Of a stretch of DNA of 45,184 nucleotides, positions 1-9,032 are shown piece by piece; position 1 is the first letter of the stretch, and each line of letters starts with the position of its first letter. A program made the translations under genes and the position numbers. This stretch comes from Zoogloeaceae bacterium (lineage in GTDB: Bacteria > Pseudomonadota > Gammaproteobacteria > Burkholderiales > Rhodocyclaceae). The notes under the pieces are model-generated. The model worked only from the letters and a program-made list of their open reading frames with translations. It had not been told where the DNA came from and searched no databases. The DNA is taken from contig JAISRR010000210.1 in NCBI GenBank assembly GCA_031273565.1, positions 1 to 45,184 of the forward strand, read 5' to 3'.

Positions 1-4
1 GCAG

Positions 5-208
5 ATGTTCCTCGTCAGCGAAGACCTGAGCGCCATGCCAGAACAGGAACTTGACATGTTGATAGAATACTTCGCCAGGGTATGGAAGGAAAAAGCGCCA
101 AAGAAAAAATTGCGCGCCACGCAAACCTTTCTGGTGTATGAATTTTCGATGGTTGGCGTCGGCGGCGGGCGCGTCGCGCTGCCCATGAGAAAAATCACCA
201 CGCCATAA
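5..208 (+). CDS. hypothetical protein, possibly the C-terminal part of a gene that starts left of the window
   Basis: Short ORF at the window edge; the frame is open to the left edge; no recognised family. Confidence 0.35.
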   Translation: MFLVSEDLSAMPEQELDMLIEYFARVWKEKAPKKKLRATQTFLVYEFSMVGVGGGRVALPMRKITTP

Positions 209-235
209 CCCGACCGGAAAAATGAGTGATTGACA

Positions 236-796
236 TCAGCCCTTGATGCAGGCGTGCTTGTCCTCCTGGTGTTTGCCAATTCCAATTTGTCTCAATTCAA
301 TCACTCGATAGGGGCAACCCGCCGCGTCGAGTATTTTCATCAAATCCTCCGGCGAGAGTATCACCGTCGTCGTGTTGTCGTTCGGGTGAATGCCGAACCG
401 CTCGCACGCAAAAATCTCGCGGTCAATCAGAATCTCCACGTCTGTCCCTGGCGCGTCGATTACGTTCAGCGGCGACACGGAACCCGGACGGATATGGAGC
501 TTATCCCATAACTCGTTTTCATTGCCAAAGCTGAACCGTGTTTCACCAATGTGGCTTGCTAATGCCGCAAGGTCAGCCCGTTTCATTATCGGGAGCGAGT
601 AGAGATAATAGCGGCTCTTGTCCTTGTTCCGCAGGAACAGATTTTTGAAAATCGTCGCGTTTATGTCCTGCTCGTGCAGTTCGTTATCCGCCGCAGAAAA
701 CATGGCCGGATGTTCGACAACCCCGTATGCTATCCCAAGCTTATTGAGAAGCGCGTAGACCCGCTCTCGGCGGTTCGGAGCCAACGTATTGTCCAT
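236..796 (-). CDS. prolyl-tRNA deacylase / YbaK-ProX (PrdX-like) editing domain protein
   Basis: Protein MDNTLAPNRRERVYALLNKLGIAYGVVEHPAMFSAAD... KNLFLRNKDKSRYYLYSLP... resembles the PrdX/YbaK family; start chosen at the internal Met (ORF extends to 886). Confidence 0.85.
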   Translation of the reverse strand: MDNTLAPNRRERVYALLNKLGIAYGVVEHPAMFSAADNELHEQDINATIFKNLFLRNKDKSRYYLYSLPIMKRADLAALASHIGETRFSFGNENELWDKLHIRPGSVSPLNVIDAPGTDVEILIDREIFACERFGIHPNDNTTTVILSPEDLMKILDAAGCPYRVIELRQIGIGKHQEDKHACIKG

Positions 797-1044
797 ATTG
801 TTATTTCGCCGCCTTTCCCGGCGCGTCGTCGCACATTTCAGGGATCGCGCCCCCACGATTGCCCACAGGTATCGACTGGATACCATACCATATGGTGAAT
901 AGCGGCGGACATATTTGTCAAACGCCTGACTGAAGCCGGATGGCGAATAAAAGCGACATTGGCTGTTTGCAAGAAAAAATCATAAGCCGGATTTCCCTCA
1001 TGCTGCTATACTTCCGCCTTTGTCGGCTCTCCCCAAAAACCACC

Positions 1045-1800
1045 ATGCATCGCCTGACTGCGCTTTTGTTCTGCCTCGCCCTGTCCGTTTTTTCAGGGTT
1101 CAGCGCCTCCGCCCATGCCACCGAGGATGGCTTTCGTTCGCCGGATGAACTCATGTTCTGGATTGAAAACTATGCCGGACATCCCGAACCGGAGCGCATT
1201 CCCGCCGCTTTTCGCAGTATCCAGAGCACCGCGCTCGTCCGCATCAGCTCCGATTTCGTTGTCATTCTGGGGGGGTTTTTTGCCGCAGCGTTTCAGCGTC
1301 ATCCCGAACGGGTCGATGCCTGGGTCGCGGCAATGGAACGCGACCTGAACGCCGACAGCGCGCCCGTGTTCCTGCAAACCCTGCTGCTCGCCGGTTTGCC
1401 GGAAGTGGCAAAGCGCGTGGGGCTGCGTCAGCCGGAGCGTTTCCAGAACACCGCCGCCACCGCCAATCTGCTCAAATCTTTTGCGGAACTCACGCCGGAA
1501 GATGGCGAGGACGCTATCCTGGCATGGTGGGGCGCTTTTTTCATCGACAACGATGCCGCGCCGGTCGAGCGCATTATCGGCGCGCTGCATGGCTTTCCAG
1601 GGGACAAAACCTTGTCGCGGCGAAAAGCCGCCACTCTGCGCATGGCTTTTCGGTCGCTTGCGAACTTCGCGCCAAAATCTCCCCGCATCCGGGCGATTTG
1701 CGAAAACGCCCTGCGCGAAACCGATGATCCGCAAATTGCCGAAGGCTTGCGTAAGGTGTTGGAGAATCTGCCGGAAAATACGGTGACGCCCGTTCCCTGA
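1045..1800 (+). CDS. hypothetical secreted protein, mostly helical
   Basis: Internal Met gives a typical signal peptide (MHRLTALLFCLALSVFSGFSASAHA); long open frame; no recognised domain. Confidence 0.7.
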   Translation: MHRLTALLFCLALSVFSGFSASAHATEDGFRSPDELMFWIENYAGHPEPERIPAAFRSIQSTALVRISSDFVVILGGFFAAAFQRHPERVDAWVAAMERDLNADSAPVFLQTLLLAGLPEVAKRVGLRQPERFQNTAATANLLKSFAELTPEDGEDAILAWWGAFFIDNDAAPVERIIGALHGFPGDKTLSRRKAATLRMAFRSLANFAPKSPRIRAICENALRETDDPQIAEGLRKVLENLPENTVTPVP

Positions 1801-1841
1801 AACGCCTGTAAAATCGACGCTCCACAACTCGCGGCAACACC

Positions 1842-2684
1842 ATGAACCCCGCACTGTCGTTTGAACTCTTCCCCCCCCAAACGCCCGAAGGCGCGACCCG
1901 ACTCCAGAGCGAATGTGACCGGCTCGCGGCGCTGGAACCTGCGTTTTTTTCTGTGACCTACGGCGCGGGCGGTTCGACCCGCGAGCGCACTTTTTCCGTG
2001 GTGAAGGACATCGCCGCCGCAAATCGTCCGGTCGCGCCGCACCTTTCCTGCGTCGGTTTTACCCGCGCGGGGATACGGGAGATTCTGAACGAATATCGGG
2101 CGGCGGATATCCGGCGCATCGTCGCCCTGCGCGGCGACCTGCCTTCCGGCATGGTCGACGCGGGCGAACTGCGTTATGCCAACGAACTGGTGGACTTCAT
2201 CCGCGCCGAAACCGGCGACGCGTTCCACATCGACGTGGCCGCCTACCCGGAATGGCATCCGCAGGCGAAAAGCCCCAAAGATGATTTGCAGAATTTCGCG
2301 CGCAAGGTGAAAGCCGGGGCCAACAGCGCCATCACCCAGTATTTTTACAACGCCGACGCGTATTTTCATTTTGTGGATGAGGCGCGCGCGCTGGGCGTGG
2401 ATGTTCCCATCGTGCCCGGCGTCATGCCGATTGTCAGCTTTTCCAGACTGGCGCGTTTTTCCGATGCCTGCGGCGCGGACATCCCGCGCTGGATGCGCAA
2501 AAAATTCGAGAGCTACGGCGACGATACGGATTCCATTCGCGCCTTCGGCCTCGACGTGCTCACGGAACTTTGCGAACGCCTTTTACAAGGCGGCGCGCCG
2601 GGCCTGCATTTTTACAGCATGAATCAGGCGACGCTGACGGAAACCATTATCGGAAGACTGAAGACAGAGGACAGGGGACAGTAG
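1842..2684 (+). CDS. metF: 5,10-methylenetetrahydrofolate reductase
   Basis: SFELFPPQTPEG..., FFSVTYGAGGSTRERT, APHLSCVGFTR, ALRGDLP, GANSAITQYFYNADAYFHFVDE motifs of MetF. Confidence 0.96.
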   Translation: MNPALSFELFPPQTPEGATRLQSECDRLAALEPAFFSVTYGAGGSTRERTFSVVKDIAAANRPVAPHLSCVGFTRAGIREILNEYRAADIRRIVALRGDLPSGMVDAGELRYANELVDFIRAETGDAFHIDVAAYPEWHPQAKSPKDDLQNFARKVKAGANSAITQYFYNADAYFHFVDEARALGVDVPIVPGVMPIVSFSRLARFSDACGADIPRWMRKKFESYGDDTDSIRAFGLDVLTELCERLLQGGAPGLHFYSMNQATLTETIIGRLKTEDRGQ

Positions 2685-2745
2685 TTTTGCCGGCGCTACG
2701 CGCCGCATTACGACTGTCCTCCGTCTTCAGTCCTCTGTCTTCTGA
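2652..2745. repeat. inverted clusters of iterated GARGACA units between metF and the Kef gene
   Basis: GGAAGACTGAAGACAGAGGACAGGGGACAGT (2652-2682) versus reverse complement of GACTGTCCTCCGTCTTCAGTCCTCTGTCTTCTGA (2712-2745). Confidence 0.8.
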
Positions 2746-4694
2746 ACCCCGCTGCGCAGCCGTTGCTCGGCGGCGGCAAGGCTGGCGGGCACGCCCAGGA
2801 GCACGATGACATCGCCCGCCTTGACCTGCGCCGCAGGCGTCGGTTGCACGCTCTTGATGCCCCGACGCTGGATGGCGCGGACTTCGCAGCCCAGTTCTTC
2901 CATGTTCAGTTCTTCCAGCGAACGACCGATGCTGACAGAGCCGGGGCCAATCCAGACCGAGTAGAGCCGGGGTTGCAGGTCGGTTTCGCCGTATTCGACG
3001 GGGCTGTAGAAGAAGCCGCGCAAAAGCTGGTAACGCTCGCTGCGGGTTTCGCGCACGCGGCGCAATACCCGGTTCATGGGCAAGCCCATCAGCACCAGCG
3101 CATGCGAGGCAAGCATCAGGCTGGCTTCCAGCGATTCCGACACGACTTCGGTCGCGCCCGCCTTGGAGAGACGTTCAAATTCGCGCTCATCCGCAGAGCG
3201 CGCCACCACGGGCAATTCAGGGCGGCTGTTGCGCACGTGGGTCAGAATTTTTTCGGCGCTGCGCGGGTCGTTCATCGAGATGATAATGACGCTGGCGCGT
3301 TGCAGCCCCGCCGCCATCAGCGATTCGCGCCGGGTGGCGTCGGCGAAGACCACGCTTTCGCCCTCCGCCACCGCCTCCCGCACCCGTTCGGGATTGAGAT
3401 CCATCGCCATGTAGGCAACGCCTTCCTGCGCCAGAAAACGCCCCAGAAACCGGCCACAACGCCCGAAGCCGCAGATGATGGCGTGCCGTTCCGTCGCCAT
3501 GCTCCTGGCCGCCACCTGCGTAATCTGCATGGATTTCAGCAGCCATTCGCTGCCGATGAAGCGCGTCACCAGACGCTCGCAATATTGCACGATGAAGGGC
3601 GCAATCAGCATGGAAAGCACCAGTGTCGAAAGCACGACCTGCCCCACCTGCGGTGGAATATGCCCGGCTTCGCCCAACAGCACGAAGCCGAACTCACCGC
3701 CCGCGCAGAGCCACAGGGCGTCACGCACGGAATTGCCGGGAGAGGCCCCCATGCGTTTCGCCACCATCCAGACCACGAACGCCTTGATGACCAGTAAACC
3801 CGCGAGCGTCAGCAGCACCGCCCACCAGTTTTGCAGCAGGATGGGCATGTCGAGCTTCATGCCGATGGTGACGAAGAACAAGCCCATGAGCACATCGCGG
3901 AAGGGTTTGATGTCTTCTTCCACGGTGAGTTTGTATTCGGTTTCGGAAATCAGCATCCCGGCCACGAACGCGCCCAGCGCCAGCGACAGCCCGGCCAGTT
4001 CGGTGATGTAGGCCAGGAACAGGGTGATGAGGATGACGTTCAGGGCAAAGATTTCCGAGGAGCGCGCGCGCGCGACGAAATGAAACCAGTTCTTCATCAG
4101 GCGCTGGCCGAAAAAGAGAATCAGGGAAAGCACCAGCACGGCCTTGCCCAGGGCAATGCCCATTTCCAGCGCCATCTCGTTCAGCGGCCTGGACAGCGAG
4201 GGCAACAGAATCAACAGCGGCACCACGGCCAGATCCTGAAACAGCAGCACGCCGATGATGTCGCGCCCGTGCGGGGCGTCCAGTTCCAGACGTTCGGTCA
4301 GCAGTTTCGAGATGACGGCGGTAGACGACATGGCGAACACGCCGCCGATGGCCAGCCCCAGTTGCCACGAGTAGCCACAGGCGAGCGCGATGCCCATGAC
4401 CACGAACATGGTGATCGCGACCTGCAACAGCCCCAGACCGAAGACGATGCGTTTCATCGCGTAGAGCCTGGGCAGCGAAAATTCCAGACCGATGGAGAAC
4501 ATCAGGAAGACCACGCCGAATTCGGCAAGGCTCTGGGCGTCGGTAGCATTCCTCATGAAATTGAAGGCGTGCGGCCCGATCAGGCTGCCGACGAGCAGGT
4601 AACCCAGCACCGGCGGCAGGTTGACGCGGCGAAACAAGACGACTGCCAACACCGAAGCGCCCAGAAGCATCAGGGTGAGTTGCAGTGTATTCAT
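2727..4694 (-). CDS. monovalent cation:proton antiporter-2 family protein (KefB/KefC-like) with TrkA-N and TrkA-C domains
   Basis: Multi-TM N-terminus (LPPVLGYLLVGSLIGPHAF), Rossmann motif HAIICGFGRCGRFLGRFLAQEGV, C-terminal TrkA-C-like region. Confidence 0.93.
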   Translation of the reverse strand: MNTLQLTLMLLGASVLAVVLFRRVNLPPVLGYLLVGSLIGPHAFNFMRNATDAQSLAEFGVVFLMFSIGLEFSLPRLYAMKRIVFGLGLLQVAITMFVVMGIALACGYSWQLGLAIGGVFAMSSTAVISKLLTERLELDAPHGRDIIGVLLFQDLAVVPLLILLPSLSRPLNEMALEMGIALGKAVLVLSLILFFGQRLMKNWFHFVARARSSEIFALNVILITLFLAYITELAGLSLALGAFVAGMLISETEYKLTVEEDIKPFRDVLMGLFFVTIGMKLDMPILLQNWWAVLLTLAGLLVIKAFVVWMVAKRMGASPGNSVRDALWLCAGGEFGFVLLGEAGHIPPQVGQVVLSTLVLSMLIAPFIVQYCERLVTRFIGSEWLLKSMQITQVAARSMATERHAIICGFGRCGRFLGRFLAQEGVAYMAMDLNPERVREAVAEGESVVFADATRRESLMAAGLQRASVIIISMNDPRSAEKILTHVRNSRPELPVVARSADEREFERLSKAGATEVVSESLEASLMLASHALVLMGLPMNRVLRRVRETRSERYQLLRGFFYSPVEYGETDLQPRLYSVWIGPGSVSIGRSLEELNMEELGCEVRAIQRRGIKSVQPTPAAQVKAGDVIVLLGVPASLAAAEQRLRSGVQKTED

Positions 4695-4742
4695 GGGGAA
4701 AGCGCGCGTAAGCCGTGTTGTTATAATCCGCACTCATCATAA

Positions 4743-4837
4743 CAGAGGACGAAGGACGAAAGACAGGGGGCCGTCAAGCTTCCGGGGAGGCACGCCGTCA
4801 ACTTTACGGTCTTCCGTCCTCAGTCTTCTGTCTTCTG
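4743..4837. repeat. second copy of the GARGACA inverted-cluster element in the Kef/kdsD divergent gap
   Basis: CAGAGGACGAAGGACGAAAGACAGG (4743-4767) and GGTCTTCCGTCCTCAGTCTTCTGTCTTCTG (4808-4837). Confidence 0.75.
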
Positions 4838-4885
4838 TATACAATTACCTCTTTTCAGCCAAGTCGCTCAAGCGCCCTCTGTTCC

Positions 4886-5878
4886 ATGCCCCAAAAAACT
4901 TCCGTCCCCGGCCCCGCCCGCGCCATTGAACTGGCGGCGCGCACCTTGCAGATTGAAGCCGACGCCATCACCGCGCTGATTCCCCGCATCAACGCCGATT
5001 TTGTCCGCGCCGTCGATCTGATTCTGGCGGGCACGGGGCGGGTGATTGTGAGCGGCATGGGCAAATCCGGACACATCGCCCGCAAGATCGCCGCCACCCT
5101 CGCGTCCACCGGCACGCCCGCCTATTTCGTGCATCCCGGCGAAGCCAGTCACGGCGACCTTGGCATGGTGCAGGGCAGCGATGTTTTTCTGGCGCTGTCC
5201 AATTCCGGCGAAACCGAAGAAGTGTTACGCATCCTGCCTGCCGTGCGTCGTCAGGGCGCGCGCCTGATCGCCCTGACCGGCAATCCGGCTTCCACGCTGG
5301 CCACCGCCGCCGACGCGCATCTCGACGCCAGTGTCGCGCAGGAAGCCTGCCCCCTGAACCTCGCGCCCACCGCCAGCACAACCGCCGCGCTGGCGCTGGG
5401 TGACGCGCTCGCCGTGGCGCTTCTGGACGCGCGCGGATTCGGGCCGGAAGATTTCGCCCTGTCGCATCCCGGCGGCAGTCTGGGGCGGCGACTGCTGACC
5501 TATGTGCGCGATGTCATGCATCCTGTCGAAACCCTGCCCGTCGTGTCGCCGGACGCGCCACTGTCCGAGGCCATTCTGGCGATGAGCAAAGGCGGGCTGG
5601 GCATGACGGTCATCACCGACGCGGCGGATAGGATTCTCGGCATCTTTACGGATGGCGACCTGCGCCGCGCCTTCATTGAGGGCGTCGACCTGCGCACCTC
5701 GACCATCGGCACGCTGATGCACCCCCATCCCTGGCGCATCGCGCCGGACAAACTGGCGGTGGAAGCCGTGGAATTGATGGAGCGTCACCGCGTGAATCAA
5801 ATTCTGGTCGCCGACAACGACGCTCATCTGCTGGGCGCGTTAAACATGCACGACCTGTTTGCCGCCAAGGTGATCTGA
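4886..5878 (+). CDS. kdsD: arabinose-5-phosphate isomerase (SIS + CBS domains)
   Basis: VIVSGMGKSGHIARKIAATLASTGTPAYFVHPGEASHGDLGM, two C-terminal CBS repeats; followed directly by kdsC. Confidence 0.96.
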   Translation: MPQKTSVPGPARAIELAARTLQIEADAITALIPRINADFVRAVDLILAGTGRVIVSGMGKSGHIARKIAATLASTGTPAYFVHPGEASHGDLGMVQGSDVFLALSNSGETEEVLRILPAVRRQGARLIALTGNPASTLATAADAHLDASVAQEACPLNLAPTASTTAALALGDALAVALLDARGFGPEDFALSHPGGSLGRRLLTYVRDVMHPVETLPVVSPDAPLSEAILAMSKGGLGMTVITDAADRILGIFTDGDLRRAFIEGVDLRTSTIGTLMHPHPWRIAPDKLAVEAVELMERHRVNQILVADNDAHLLGALNMHDLFAAKVI

Positions 5879-6393
5879 TGAGCGCCCCGGCCTGTACCAA
5901 CCCGCGCGCCGCCTGCGTCAAACTCATGGCCTTCGACATTGATGGCGTGATGACCGATGGCAAGCTCTACTACACCGAAGACGGGCGGGAACTGAAAGCC
6001 TTCAACACCCTGGATGGTCAGGGGTTGCGGTTTTTGCAGCAGGCGGGTGTTGAACTTGCCATCATCACCGGTCGCGTCTCCGGCGCGGTGACGGCGCGCG
6101 CGAAAAATCTGGACATCCGCCACCTGTTTCAGGGCGTCGCCGACAAACACGCCTGCATGTCCGCCCTGCTCGCCGAACTGAGGCTGGACTGGTCAGAGGC
6201 GGGTTACATGGGCGACGATGTGGTCGATCTGCCAACCATGCAAGCCTGTGCCTTCTCTGCCGCGCCGGACAACGCGCATCCGACCGTGCGGGCGCGGGCG
6301 AATTTCGTCAGCGCCTCCAGAGGTGGCGAAGGCGCGGTACGCGAAGTCTGCGATCTGATTCTGGCCACACGACAGGAAACGCGTCATGATTAA
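5878..6393 (+). CDS. kdsC: 3-deoxy-D-manno-octulosonate 8-phosphate phosphatase
   Basis: HAD-type MAFDIDGVMTDGKLYY... YMGDDVVDLPTM; start overlaps the kdsD stop. Confidence 0.96.
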   Translation: MSAPACTNPRAACVKLMAFDIDGVMTDGKLYYTEDGRELKAFNTLDGQGLRFLQQAGVELAIITGRVSGAVTARAKNLDIRHLFQGVADKHACMSALLAELRLDWSEAGYMGDDVVDLPTMQACAFSAAPDNAHPTVRARANFVSASRGGEGAVREVCDLILATRQETRHD

Positions 6394-6970
6394 ATATGGC
6401 GGCGCGCCCGCCCTGTTTCCGCTCCTGCTGATGATGACGCTCGCCGGTCTTGTGTACTGGCTGGAAATCAGCACGGAACCATTGCCGCCCAAGGCCGACG
6501 CCAACCTGCGCCACGACCCGGACGCCACCGCCGAAAAATTCACCGTCTTGCGCTACGGTCCCGATGGCAGGCTGCACTATCAACTGGTGGCCGACTACAT
6601 GGAACATTACCCGGACGACGACAGCAGCCTCATCCAGACGCCGCGTCTGACCAACTATCGCCCCCAGTCCCCGGACGTCACCCTGATCGGAAAATCCGCC
6701 CTCGTCACCGAAGAAGGCAAACGCGTTCTGGTGCAGGAAAACGTGGTGCTGACCCGCGCCGCTTTCGCCGGTCGCCCCGCGCTCGTCGCCCGCACGCCGG
6801 AACTCACCGTTCTGCCGGATGAGGGCAAGGCGTTCAACCAGCACCCGGTGCAAATCACCCAGGGCGATAGCTGGATCAACGGCGTGGGCTTGCAAATGGA
6901 TAACAATCTGGGCACCTTCGTCTTGCAGAAACAGGTGCGTGGCGCGTATGTTCGCAATCCCGCCCCCTGA
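6386..6970 (+). CDS. lptC: LPS export ABC transporter periplasmic protein LptC
   Basis: Single N-terminal TM, LptC-like beta-rich domain, overlaps kdsC and precedes lptA. Confidence 0.9.
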   Translation: MIKYGGAPALFPLLLMMTLAGLVYWLEISTEPLPPKADANLRHDPDATAEKFTVLRYGPDGRLHYQLVADYMEHYPDDDSSLIQTPRLTNYRPQSPDVTLIGKSALVTEEGKRVLVQENVVLTRAAFAGRPALVARTPELTVLPDEGKAFNQHPVQITQGDSWINGVGLQMDNNLGTFVLQKQVRGAYVRNPAP

Positions 6971-6994
6971 AGCCAACCTTCTACTGAATCCCCC

Positions 6995-7609
6995 ATGACC
7001 CGCTTTCTTCATTTTTTTCCTGCCCTGCTCTGCGCCCTGTTTTTCAGCAGCCCGCCTGTTCACGCTGAACAGGCCGACCGCGAAAAACCCATTACTCTGG
7101 AAGCCGACCGGATCACCATCGACGACTTGAAGCGGACCCAAACGCTCGAAGGCAATGTTGTGCTCACCCAGGGCACACTGATGATTCACGCCAACAGGAT
7201 TGTCATCACGGAAGACGCCTACGGCTTTCAGCACGGCGTCGCCTTCGCCGCCCCCGGCGGACTGGCGCGTTTCCGGCAGAAGCGCGAAGGCCGCGAAGAA
7301 TGGATAGAGGGTGAGTCCGAACGCATCGAATACGACGCTTACAACGAAGTCGCCGAGTTTTTCCACCGCGCCTGGATCAAAAGCGGCGCCGATCAGTTGC
7401 GCGGCGACTACATCTGGTACGACGCCATCTCCGAACGCTACCTCGCCACCGCAGGCACCCGCGACGCCAAAAATCCCGCCGCGCAACCGCCGAGGGTGCG
7501 TGCGATTCTCCAGCCCAGAAACAAGCCCGCGCCTGCTGACGAGGCCAATCCGGAAAGCGCGTTGAAGCTGAAAAGCACGCCCGTCATGACGCCGCCGGAG
7601 CATCCCTGA
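6995..7609 (+). CDS. lptA: LPS transport periplasmic protein LptA
   Basis: Signal peptide then EQADREKPITLEADRITIDDLKRTQTLEGNVVLTQGTLMIHANRIVI, typical of LptA/OstA. Confidence 0.94.
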   Translation: MTRFLHFFPALLCALFFSSPPVHAEQADREKPITLEADRITIDDLKRTQTLEGNVVLTQGTLMIHANRIVITEDAYGFQHGVAFAAPGGLARFRQKREGREEWIEGESERIEYDAYNEVAEFFHRAWIKSGADQLRGDYIWYDAISERYLATAGTRDAKNPAAQPPRVRAILQPRNKPAPADEANPESALKLKSTPVMTPPEHP

Positions 7610-7668
7610 CCTGCGTCAAAATTCTCCCAAATATTTGACTACATGGAACAAATTGCTGTAACAAACAG

Positions 7669-7699
7669 TTGACACTATTGTCATCTTGCATCATATAAT
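7669..7699 (+). promoter_or_regulatory. putative sigma70-type promoter for the phasin gene
   Basis: TTGACA at 7669-7674 and TATAAT at 7694-7699 (19-bp spacer; the alternative CATATA at 7692 gives 17), in an AT-rich gap upstream of the phasin. Confidence 0.6.
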
Positions 7700-7756
7700 C
7701 GAGCTATGTTGCATCGCAGCATATTCCTTGCAATCCAAATTTTTAGGAGTTTCATC

Positions 7757-8323
7757 ATGACGTTTGCCTCTCCCGAACAATTCGCCTCCGCCAACAAGGC
7801 CGTGGTCGATTCCATGCTTTCCCTGGCCGCTACCGCCCTTGATTCCGCCGAGCGGATCGCTGCCCTCAATCTCAACACCGCCCGTTCCGTGCTGGAAGAT
7901 TCCGTCACCAACACCAAGGCCATCCTGAACGTGAAAGACCCGCAGGAAGCGCTTTCCCTGCAAGCTTCCCTCGCCCAGCCCAATGTGGAAAAAGCCGTGG
8001 CTTATACCCGCAGCATCTACGAAATTTCCGACCAGGCCAAGGAAGGCATCGCCAAGCAAATCTCCGCCAACTTCGCTGACTGGCAAAAGCAATCTTCCCA
8101 ACTGCTGGAAAACTTCAGCAAGTCCTCTCCCGTGGGTTCCGATGTCGCCGTGGCGGCGGTCCGCTCCGCCATCGCCGCGACCAACTCCGCTTTCGACAGC
8201 CTGAACAAGGCCGCCAAGCAAGTGTCTGAAATCGCCGAAGCCAATGTAGCCGCCGCGACCAATGCCACTGTCAAGGCTGTTGGCGCTACTGCCGCTGTCG
8301 CTACGCCAAAGAAAAGCAAGTAA
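7757..8323 (+). CDS. phasin family protein (PHA granule-associated)
   Basis: MTFASPEQFASANKAVVDSMLSLAATALDSAERIAALNLNTARS..., C-terminal Ala/Lys-rich tail; preceded by AGGAG. Confidence 0.92.
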   Translation: MTFASPEQFASANKAVVDSMLSLAATALDSAERIAALNLNTARSVLEDSVTNTKAILNVKDPQEALSLQASLAQPNVEKAVAYTRSIYEISDQAKEGIAKQISANFADWQKQSSQLLENFSKSSPVGSDVAVAAVRSAIAATNSAFDSLNKAAKQVSEIAEANVAAATNATVKAVGATAAVATPKKSK

Positions 8324-8332
8324 CATCCTCAA

Positions 8333-8370
8333 AAATTATCCCTCGCATACGATATGGCGAGGGATAATTT
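8333..8370 (+). terminator. hairpin between the two phasin genes (14-bp perfect inverted repeat)
   Basis: AAATTATCCCTCGC (8333-8346) / GCGAGGGATAATTT (8357-8370); no clear T-run, so attenuator or processing function is equally possible. Confidence 0.5.
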
Positions 8371-8422
8371 CGGTGTAATATGCCAAAGACGCTTTTACCA
8401 CTTTCCAAAGGAGACAAGACTC

Positions 8423-8983
8423 ATGAGTACTCAAGGCTTTGAACAATTGGTCGCAACCCAGAAAGTCGGGGCGGATGCCCTGCTGACCCTGATCCGTTCC
8501 ACCAGCACCGGTCTGGAACGTCTGACCGCGCTCAACATCGCGGCGGCGCGCGACTTTCTCAACAGCTCGGTCGCCAACACCCAGCAAGTCCTGGCGGTCA
8601 AGGACGTTTCCGATCTTTCCCGCGTTAACGCCAACCTGCTGCAACCTGCTCTGGAAAAATGGCTGGATTATTCCCGCAATGTTTATGCGCTGGCGAATTC
8701 CCTGCAAAAAGAAGTCGCCGCCATCGCCGAAGGTCAATACGCGCAAATCACCAAGACCGCGACCGCCAGTCTGGACAAGACCAAATCCGCGCCCGGCAAC
8801 GACATCATTGCCGCCACCGTGAAAACCTTTCTGGATACCTCCGGTCGCGTCTATGAACAACTGAACAGTATTTCCAAACAGGCTAACGCCATCGCGGAAG
8901 CCAACATTCAGGCCGTCACCAACGCGACAACCCAGGTTGCCAGCGCCGCGAAACGCAATACCACGACTAAAAAGCAAGCGTAA
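8423..8983 (+). CDS. phasin family protein (PHA granule-associated), second copy
   Basis: MSTQGFEQLVATQKVGADALLTLIRSTSTGLERLTALNIAAARDFLNSSVANTQQVLAVKD; paralogous to the upstream phasin. Confidence 0.92.
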   Translation: MSTQGFEQLVATQKVGADALLTLIRSTSTGLERLTALNIAAARDFLNSSVANTQQVLAVKDVSDLSRVNANLLQPALEKWLDYSRNVYALANSLQKEVAAIAEGQYAQITKTATASLDKTKSAPGNDIIAATVKTFLDTSGRVYEQLNSISKQANAIAEANIQAVTNATTQVASAAKRNTTTKKQA

Positions 8984-9000
8984 CAAAACCATATTGCGTA

Positions 9001-9032
9001 AAAGCCTGACCGATGCGGGTCAGGCTTTTTTT
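9001..9032 (+). terminator. intrinsic terminator after the phasin pair
   Basis: AAAGCCTGACC (9001-9011) / GGTCAGGCTTT (9018-9028) followed by a T-run. Confidence 0.9.

Noticed and set aside
1268-1279. Homopolymer runs (GGGGGGG/TTTTTT near 1268 and C-run near 1870) as phase-variable tracts or frameshift sites
   Set aside because: Frames are intact through both runs and the runs are short; no evidence of variation from one sequence.
1093-2022. Long minus-strand ORF (309 aa) antisense to the secreted protein gene and metF; similar long antisense ORFs at 6308-7603, 10743-12041, 32160-33116, 35317-36429 and 40853-42589
   Set aside because: Each overlaps a well-supported gene on the other strand, has low-complexity Arg/Gly/His-rich composition and no recognisable domain; typical spurious frames in GC-rich DNA.
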